Source: Azohydromonas caseinilytica
GTDB lineage: Bacteria; Pseudomonadota; Gammaproteobacteria; Burkholderiales; Burkholderiaceae_C
DNA: 64,000 nucleotides
Assembly: GCF_012927045.1 (NCBI RefSeq)
Contig: NZ_JABBFW010000016.1
Coordinates: 1 to 64,000 of the forward strand
Direction of reading: 5' to 3'
Positions within the stretch are counted from its first letter, which is position 1. Each line of letters opens with the position of its first letter. A program made the position numbers and the translations under genes. The notes below the pieces were generated by a model, which was given only the letters and a program-made list of their open reading frames with translations, was not told where the DNA came from and ran no database searches. Shown here in pieces: positions 59,426-64,000 of the stretch.

Positions 59426-60583
59426 TCAAGCCGCGGCCGTCTCCTCCCGCGCCGACTGCTCCAGCGCCGGGTAGTCGATGTAGCCCACCGGGCCCGGCAC
59501 GTAGAAGGTCTGCGGATTGGGCGTGTTCAGCGCGGCGCCGAGCTTGAAGCGCTGCACCAGGTCGGGGTTGGCAATGTAGGCGCGGCCGAAGGCCACGGCA
59601 TCGGCATGGCCGGAGGCGACGGCCTCGATGGCGCTGTCGCGGTCATAGCCGTTGTTGGCGATGTACGCGCCCTTGAAGCTGCGGCGCGCCCAGGCGTAGT
59701 CGAAGCCGGGCAGGTCGCGCGCGCCGCCGGTGGCGCCCTCGACGAAGTGGATGAAGGCGATGCCGCGCCGGTTCAGCTCCTCCACCAGGTGGCCGAACAC
59801 CGCCTGCGGGTTGCTGTCGCTGAGGTCGTTGGCCGGCGTGACCGGCGACAGCCGGATGCCCACGCGGCCCGCGCCGATCTCGGCCACCACGGCATCCACC
59901 ACCTCCAGCGCGAAGCGCACGCGGTTCTGGACCGAGCCGCCGTAGGCATCGGTGCGCCGGTTGGCGCCGTCGCGCAGGAACTGGTCGATGAGGTAACCGT
60001 TGGCGCCGTGGATCTCCACGCCGTCGAAGCCGGCGCGGAGGGCGTTGGCCGCACCGCGGCGGAACTGCTGCACCACCTCGGCGATTTCCTCGACCGTGAG
60101 CGCGTGCGGCACCGGCAGCTCGACCTTGCCGCGATGGGTGTAGGCCACGCCCTTGGGCTGCACCGCCGAGGGCGCCACGGGCTGCGCGCCGCCGATGAGG
60201 CCCGGGTGCGTGACGCGGCCCACGTGCCAGATCTGGGCCACGATCTTGGAGCCGGCCTCGTGCACGGCCTGGGTGATCGCCTTCCAGCCCTCGACCTGCG
60301 CGTCGGAGTAGATGCCCGGCGTGGCCATGTAGCCCTTGCCGACGGGCGACACCGGCGTGCCCTCGCTGATGATCAGGCCCGCGTTGGCGCGCTGGCGGTA
60401 GTACTCGACGTTCATGGCGCTGCCCGGGATGTCGCCGGCCGCCTCGTCGGCGCGGCTGCGCGTCAGCGGCGCCATCACCACGCGGTTCGCGATGTCGATG
60501 TCGCCGATGCGCCCGGGCTGGAACAGCAAGGGCTCTCGGCTCGCAACTTCACGAACGGCGGCTTGAGGCAGGGGAGCATTCAT
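59426..60583 (-). CDS. Old Yellow Enzyme family alkene reductase (NemA-like)
   Basis: 385-residue FMN-dependent ene-reductase. The barrel motifs are all there: NRVVMAPLTRSRADEAAGDI, GLIISEGTPVSPVGKGY, the substrate His pair in GFDGVEIHGANGYLIDQFLR, the Arg and Tyr in RTDAYGGSVQNRVRFALEVV and the flavin phosphate site in ADAVAFGRAYIANPDL. It reduces alpha,beta-unsaturated carbonyls, nitro-esters or maleimides using NAD(P)H. AAGGAAAG precedes the start at 60583. It is divergent from a LysR gene that probably controls it. Confidence 0.94.
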   Translation of the reverse strand: MNAPLPQAAVREVASREPLLFQPGRIGDIDIANRVVMAPLTRSRADEAAGDIPGSAMNVEYYRQRANAGLIISEGTPVSPVGKGYMATPGIYSDAQVEGWKAITQAVHEAGSKIVAQIWHVGRVTHPGLIGGAQPVAPSAVQPKGVAYTHRGKVELPVPHALTVEEIAEVVQQFRRGAANALRAGFDGVEIHGANGYLIDQFLRDGANRRTDAYGGSVQNRVRFALEVVDAVVAEIGAGRVGIRLSPVTPANDLSDSNPQAVFGHLVEELNRRGIAFIHFVEGATGGARDLPGFDYAWARRSFKGAYIANNGYDRDSAIEAVASGHADAVAFGRAYIANPDLVQRFKLGAALNTPNPQTFYVPGPVGYIDYPALEQSAREETAAA

Positions 60584-60620
60584 GGCGGTCTTTCCTTGGT
60601 CTGGTGGAGCGGGAAACAGG

Positions 60621-60636
60621 ACGACTTGCAGGTCGT
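60621..60636. promoter_or_regulatory. 16-bp near-palindrome between ene-reductase and LysR genes
   Basis: ACGACTTGCAGGTCGT is symmetric except for one base pair. It lies in the 137-bp divergent gap, 38 bp from the ene-reductase start and 85 bp from the LysR start, a natural place for the LysR operator. Confidence 0.5.
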
Positions 60637-60720
60637 GTAACGGGATTGTGTCTATGCCCGGCACCAGGGAGTAGCCCCTCCTGGCGATACCATCTATTCC
60701 CCCCAGGAAGAGTTGAGCGC

Positions 60721-61668
60721 ATGGACCGGCTGCAATTGCTTGAAACCTTCGTCCGCGTCGTGGAGAGCGGCAATTTCTCGGTGGTGGCGCGCGAGGGGCG
60801 CACCACGCAGTCCGCCGTCAGCAAGCAGGTGCAGGCGCTGGAGGCGCAGCTGGGCACGCGGCTGCTGGTGCGCTCCAGCCGCAGCCACTCGCTGACCGAG
60901 GCCGGCCAGCTCTACTACGAGCGCTGCCGCCAAGTGCTGGACACGCTGGAGGAGGCGCGCGCCGAGGTGCACCGCAGCGAGCAGGAGATCAGCGGCGCGC
61001 TGCGGGTGGCGGCGCCGGTGGCCTTCGGGCGGCTGCACATCATTCCGCGGCTGCCGGCCTTCTACGCGCGGCATCCGCGCCTGCGCGTGGAGCTGCAGCT
61101 CGACGACAGCTTCATCGACCTGGTGTCGGCCGGCATCGACGTGGCCTTCCGCGTGGGCGAGCTCAAGGACAGCCGGCTCATCGCCCGGCGCATCGGCACC
61201 GCGCACCGCGCCACGCTGGCGGCGCCGGCCTACCTGGCGCGGCACGGCGAGCCGCAAACGCCCGAGGAGCTGCGGCAGCACAACTGCCTCGTCTACACCG
61301 GGCTGGCCAAGCTCAACGAATGGGACTACCAGGATGCCGAGGGCCGCCCGCACACGGTGCGGGTGCACGGCAACTTCGAGTCCAACAGCTCGGAGGCCAT
61401 CCGCCAGTCCGTCCTGGAGGGCATCGGCATCGGCTACGCGCTGCTGTGGGTCTACGGCGACGACCTGCGCGCCGGGCGGGTGCAGCCCATCCTCACCGGC
61501 TTCCAGCCGCCGTCGCTGCCGCTGAACGTGGTGTTCCAGCCCACGCGCCGCCCGTCACTCAAGGTCAACAGCTTCGTGAGCTTCTTCGCCGAGGAGTTCG
61601 CGCGCGACCCGGACATCGCGCAGATGCTGGCGGCCTATGCGGGCAACGGCACGGCCGCCAGGACGTAG
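60721..61668 (+). CDS. LysR family transcriptional regulator, divergent from ene-reductase
   Basis: 315-residue LysR protein. Helix-turn-helix: LQLLETFVRVVESGNFSVVA then TTQSAVSKQVQALEAQLGTR. The effector domain is of the CrgA-like type (LDDSFIDLVSAGIDVAFRVG). The start at 60721 is the usual family start. It faces the Old Yellow Enzyme gene across a gap with a near-perfect palindrome, and regulators in this place commonly respond to electrophiles in related bacteria. Its stop is 4 bp from that of the convergent short-chain dehydrogenase. Confidence 0.9.
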   Translation: MDRLQLLETFVRVVESGNFSVVAREGRTTQSAVSKQVQALEAQLGTRLLVRSSRSHSLTEAGQLYYERCRQVLDTLEEARAEVHRSEQEISGALRVAAPVAFGRLHIIPRLPAFYARHPRLRVELQLDDSFIDLVSAGIDVAFRVGELKDSRLIARRIGTAHRATLAAPAYLARHGEPQTPEELRQHNCLVYTGLAKLNEWDYQDAEGRPHTVRVHGNFESNSSEAIRQSVLEGIGIGYALLWVYGDDLRAGRVQPILTGFQPPSLPLNVVFQPTRRPSLKVNSFVSFFAEEFARDPDIAQMLAAYAGNGTAART

Positions 61669-61672
61669 CGGA

Positions 61673-62419
61673 TCACAGCCCGCCCGCGACCTTCAGCACC
61701 GAGCCCGTCACGTAGGACGAGCGCTGCGACAGCAGCCACACGATGGCCTCGGCGATCTCGTGGGCCTCGCCGGGACGGCGCATCGGGATGCGCGCCGCCA
61801 CGCGCTGCGGCCGCCCGGGCTCGCCGGCGGCGGCATGGATGTCCGTGAGCGTGGTGCCCGGCGACACGGCGTTGACGCGGATGCCGTCCCCGGCCAGCTC
61901 CTTGGCCAGCCCGACGGTGAAGCCCTCCACCGCCGCCTTGGACGCCGCGTAGTGCACGTACTCGCCCGGCGCGCCCAGCGTGGCCGCGATGGACGAGACG
62001 TTGACGATGCTGCCGCCGCGCCCTTCGTCGCGCCAGCGCCGCGCGACCTGCTGCGTCAGCAGCATCAGGCCCAGCACGTTGACTTCCAGCACCTGGCGCA
62101 TGGTGGCCGGGCTGGCCTGCAGGAACGGGCCCAGCGGCCCGGTGATGCCGGCGTTGTTGACCAGGCCCACCAGGGGCGGGAGCGAGGCGGGAATGCGTTG
62201 CAGCAACCCATCGGCGGCAGCCGTGTCGCCGGCATCGGCCTGCAGCGCGGCCGCCTGGCGGCCCAGGGCCTGGACCTCGGCCACCACGCCCTGCGCCGCC
62301 TCGTGCCGGGAGGCATAGGTAAAGCAAACGTCGTAGCCGCCGGCCGCCACCAGGCGCGCGGTGGCGGCGCCGATGCCGCGGCTGCCCCCGGTGATCAGAA
62401 CGGTGCCCAGGCTGTTCAT
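61673..62419 (-). CDS. Short-chain dehydrogenase/reductase
   Basis: 248-residue Rossmann oxidoreductase. Cofactor motif VLITGGSRGIGAATARLVAA at the start, NNAG at about 88-91, and catalytic Ser-Tyr-Lys in IVNVSSIAATLG and YVHYAASKAAVEGF. The residue pattern after the second strand (TYASRHE) suggests NADP preference. The C-terminal VTGSVLKVAGGL is also typical. Members oxidise sugars or reduce ketones; the substrate here is unknown. It is transcribed alone. Confidence 0.92.
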   Translation of the reverse strand: MNSLGTVLITGGSRGIGAATARLVAAGGYDVCFTYASRHEAAQGVVAEVQALGRQAAALQADAGDTAAADGLLQRIPASLPPLVGLVNNAGITGPLGPFLQASPATMRQVLEVNVLGLMLLTQQVARRWRDEGRGGSIVNVSSIAATLGAPGEYVHYAASKAAVEGFTVGLAKELAGDGIRVNAVSPGTTLTDIHAAAGEPGRPQRVAARIPMRRPGEAHEIAEAIVWLLSQRSSYVTGSVLKVAGGL

Positions 62420-62572
62420 CGCGTGTCCTCGACAGCGGGTATGGAAGCGGGCCATTGTCCGGCCGCGATGCGGGGCCGGGCATGCGCGGCGCGCATGCCA
62501 TGGCGCCCGAATGCTCATGCCACGGGCGGACGGGCCTTTCCAGAATGGGATCGCCACCTTCGGGAGCCCGCC

Positions 62573-62902
62573 ATGCGTTTCACCCTGCACCTGAACGACT
62601 CGTGCCAGCGCCTGAGCCTGCGTCCCGGCGCGCGCATCACCTGCGCCGGCGGCACGCTGTGGATCACGCTGGAGTCCCGGCAGGCCTCGCGGCCCAGCCC
62701 GGACCTGGTCCTTACCCCCGGGCAGTGCCATCGCGTCACCGAGGCGGCGGACTACTTCCTGACCGGCACGCGCAAGGATGTCGCCACGGCCTGCGAGATC
62801 GACCTGTCGCGCGAGCAACGGCCCGACGGCAGGCCGTTGCTGGCGCTCCGGCGGGCGCTGCAAGGGCGTGGTGATCCGCTGCGGCGGTTGCTGCGGGCGT
62901 GA
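62573..62902 (+). CDS. DUF2917 family protein
   Basis: 109-residue protein with the DUF2917 pattern: LSLRPGARITCAGGTLWITL near the start, LTPGQCHRVTEAADYFLTGT in the middle and an Arg-rich end. The short alternating strands suggest a small beta-barrel of cupin type without metal ligands. Found mainly in Burkholderiales; no function known. It is divergent from the short-chain dehydrogenase and convergent with the LysR gene. Confidence 0.82.
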   Translation: MRFTLHLNDSCQRLSLRPGARITCAGGTLWITLESRQASRPSPDLVLTPGQCHRVTEAADYFLTGTRKDVATACEIDLSREQRPDGRPLLALRRALQGRGDPLRRLLRA

Positions 62903-62919
62903 GGGGCAAGGAACTTGCC

Positions 62920-63852
62920 TCACTCCACCCCCAGCCGGGCCGCCGCTTCCCTCACCCGGGCCGCCTCCTCGCCGATCCACGCCGCCACGCGCCGCACATC
63001 CTCGCGCGGCCGCGCCTCGGCCTGCAGCAGCCAGTAGGCGTTGGGGCTCGCCTGCGCCGGCCGCGTGCCGCGCACCAGCGACAGTTGCCCGCCCTGGAGC
63101 AGCGGCAGGATCAACTCCAGCCGGCCCAGCGCCACGCCCTGGCCGGCCAGGGCGGCGTAGATCACCTGGTCGTACTGGTTGAAGCGCAGGATGCCGCGCC
63201 GGCTCGCCCGCTGCCATTCGGAGCTGTCGAGCCAGTGGCGCCACTGCAGCCAGGGACGCGGATCGTCGAACTCCAGCAGCGGCAGCCGTGCCAGGGCCTC
63301 GCCCGGGCGGCCCAGGTCGGCGCCGAGCGAGGGATGCGCCACCGGCACGATGCTCTCGCCGAACAGCCGCGTGGCGCTGGCGGGCGCCTGCGCCTCTGGG
63401 CAGTAACGGATGGCCAGGTCGATGTCGCCGGCGCGCAGGTCGCTGAACTGGTTGCTGGCCGACAGCCGCACATCGAGCCGGGGATGCGCATGCTGCAGCG
63501 AGCCCAGGCGCGGCAGCAGCCACAGCGCGGTGACGCCGATGCTCGCCGTCACCGTGACGGGGCGGCGCTCGCCGCCGTGGCGGATCTCCGCCGCCAGGTC
63601 CTGCAGTTGCTGGACCGCGCCGTCGGCCGCGCGGAACAGCCGCTCGCCCTCCGGCGTGAAGGCCACGCCGCGATGCCGGCGCTCGAACAGCTTCACGCCC
63701 AGCTGCTCCTCCAGCGCATGGATCTGGCGGCTGACGGCCGACTGCGTCAGGCACAGGTCCTCGGCCGCCAGCGTGATGCTCATGCGCCGGCCCACGGCAA
63801 TGAAGCCTTTGAGCAGGTCCAGCGAGAACAGGCGCACCAGGGGAACGGACAT
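62920..63852 (-). CDS. LysR family transcriptional regulator (GcvA-like)
   Basis: 310-residue LysR protein of the GcvA/AmpR-like type. Helix-turn-helix: GRRMSITLAAEDLCLTQSAV then SRQIHALEEQLGVKLFERRH. The effector domain has the subgroup signature LRAGDIDLAIRYCPE. It lies 39 bp downstream of a DsbA-fold isomerase gene on the same strand and could be co-transcribed with it. The target is unknown. Confidence 0.9.
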   Translation of the reverse strand: MSVPLVRLFSLDLLKGFIAVGRRMSITLAAEDLCLTQSAVSRQIHALEEQLGVKLFERRHRGVAFTPEGERLFRAADGAVQQLQDLAAEIRHGGERRPVTVTASIGVTALWLLPRLGSLQHAHPRLDVRLSASNQFSDLRAGDIDLAIRYCPEAQAPASATRLFGESIVPVAHPSLGADLGRPGEALARLPLLEFDDPRPWLQWRHWLDSSEWQRASRRGILRFNQYDQVIYAALAGQGVALGRLELILPLLQGGQLSLVRGTRPAQASPNAYWLLQAEARPREDVRRVAAWIGEEAARVREAAARLGVE

Positions 63853-63891
63853 GCCCGATTCTCCCGCCCTGCCCCGTGCGCCTGGAACGCG

Positions 63892-64000
63892 CTACGCCCG
63901 CGCCGGGCCGGGCGCGGCCAGCCCGGCGGCGAAGTCCAGCGCGTCCTCCAGCCGGTCATTGCCCCAGAACATCTTGCTGCGGACCATGAAGGTCGGCGCG
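63892..64000 (-). CDS. DsbA-fold isomerase (2-hydroxychromene-2-carboxylate isomerase-like), C-terminal fragment
   Basis: The last 35 residues of a gene that enters from the right edge, ending with TAG at 63892-63894. The sequence APTFMVRSKMFWGNDRLEDA matches the C-terminal end of the 2-hydroxychromene-2-carboxylate isomerase/DsbA-like kappa-GST family (cis-proline region then FWGNDRL). These enzymes are glutathione-dependent and act in naphthalene breakdown or in unknown isomerisations. Only this piece can be judged, so the assignment is limited. Confidence 0.7.
   Translation of the reverse strand, partial: APTFMVRSKMFWGNDRLEDALDFAAGLAAPGPARA

Overview
The window is a piece of a high-GC chromosome of a beta-proteobacterium, most likely order Burkholderiales and family Comamonadaceae. 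The evidence is a Bug-type solute receptor, DUF2242, DUF2917 and DUF4197 proteins, a membrane PuuD urate oxidase, many LysR regulators, and CTGAG-type REP hairpins. Nearly every base is coding, codon third positions are almost always G or C, and no rRNA or tRNA gene, complete prophage, insertion sequence or CRISPR array was seen.

Bases 1-18,000 hold amino-acid and organic-acid metabolism. There is the start of a branched-chain amino-acid type receptor, glutamate dehydrogenase with a divergent GntR regulator, and an Lrp-type regulator next to a PutA that lacks the usual N-terminal DNA-binding domain. A LysR gene, a LysR/Bug/LeuCD-like dehydratase locus and two chemoreceptors follow. PuuD (urate to 5-hydroxyisourate) lies at 14,962-16,176. 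The next two steps, UraH and UraD, lie 6-8 kb away at 22,309-23,792 with a deaminase, a second Tat-exported UraH, an MFS transporter and a LysR regulator, so purine breakdown to allantoin is split over two loci. Between them are a DUF4197 protein, an orphan GH19 endolysin-like enzyme, and a subtilisin-like protease with a small propeptide-like protein downstream.

Bases 26,000-39,600 hold mostly single genes: a DUF2242 lipoprotein, a metallophosphoesterase, an exported intradiol dioxygenase, two GNAT acetyltransferases, unknown secreted proteins, an exported methyltransferase/aldolase/tautomerase operon and small stress-type proteins. A 186-bp MITE-like element and a 640-bp gene-free stretch rich in inverted repeats lie here.

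From 29,800 to 55,200 six large signalling proteins are concentrated. They are a GAF-PAS-GGDEF-EAL protein, two convergent hybrid histidine kinases, a receiver-GGDEF protein with a cysteine-rich insertion, a kinase-like membrane protein whose phospho-accepting His is Gln, and a GAF-GAF protein with a ruined GGDEF site and an intact EAL domain. A ParDE module is embedded there. A HipBA module with two matching palindromic operators and visibly more A/T-rich DNA follows.

The last part (57,189-64,000) holds oxidoreductases: an aldo/keto reductase, a medium-chain dehydrogenase, an Old Yellow Enzyme with divergent LysR and a short-chain dehydrogenase. It ends with a DUF2917 protein, another LysR and the 3' end of a DsbA-fold isomerase. 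Best leads for new biology are the Gln-for-His kinase, the cysteine-rich diguanylate cyclase, the protease/propeptide-like pair and the MITE/REP elements.
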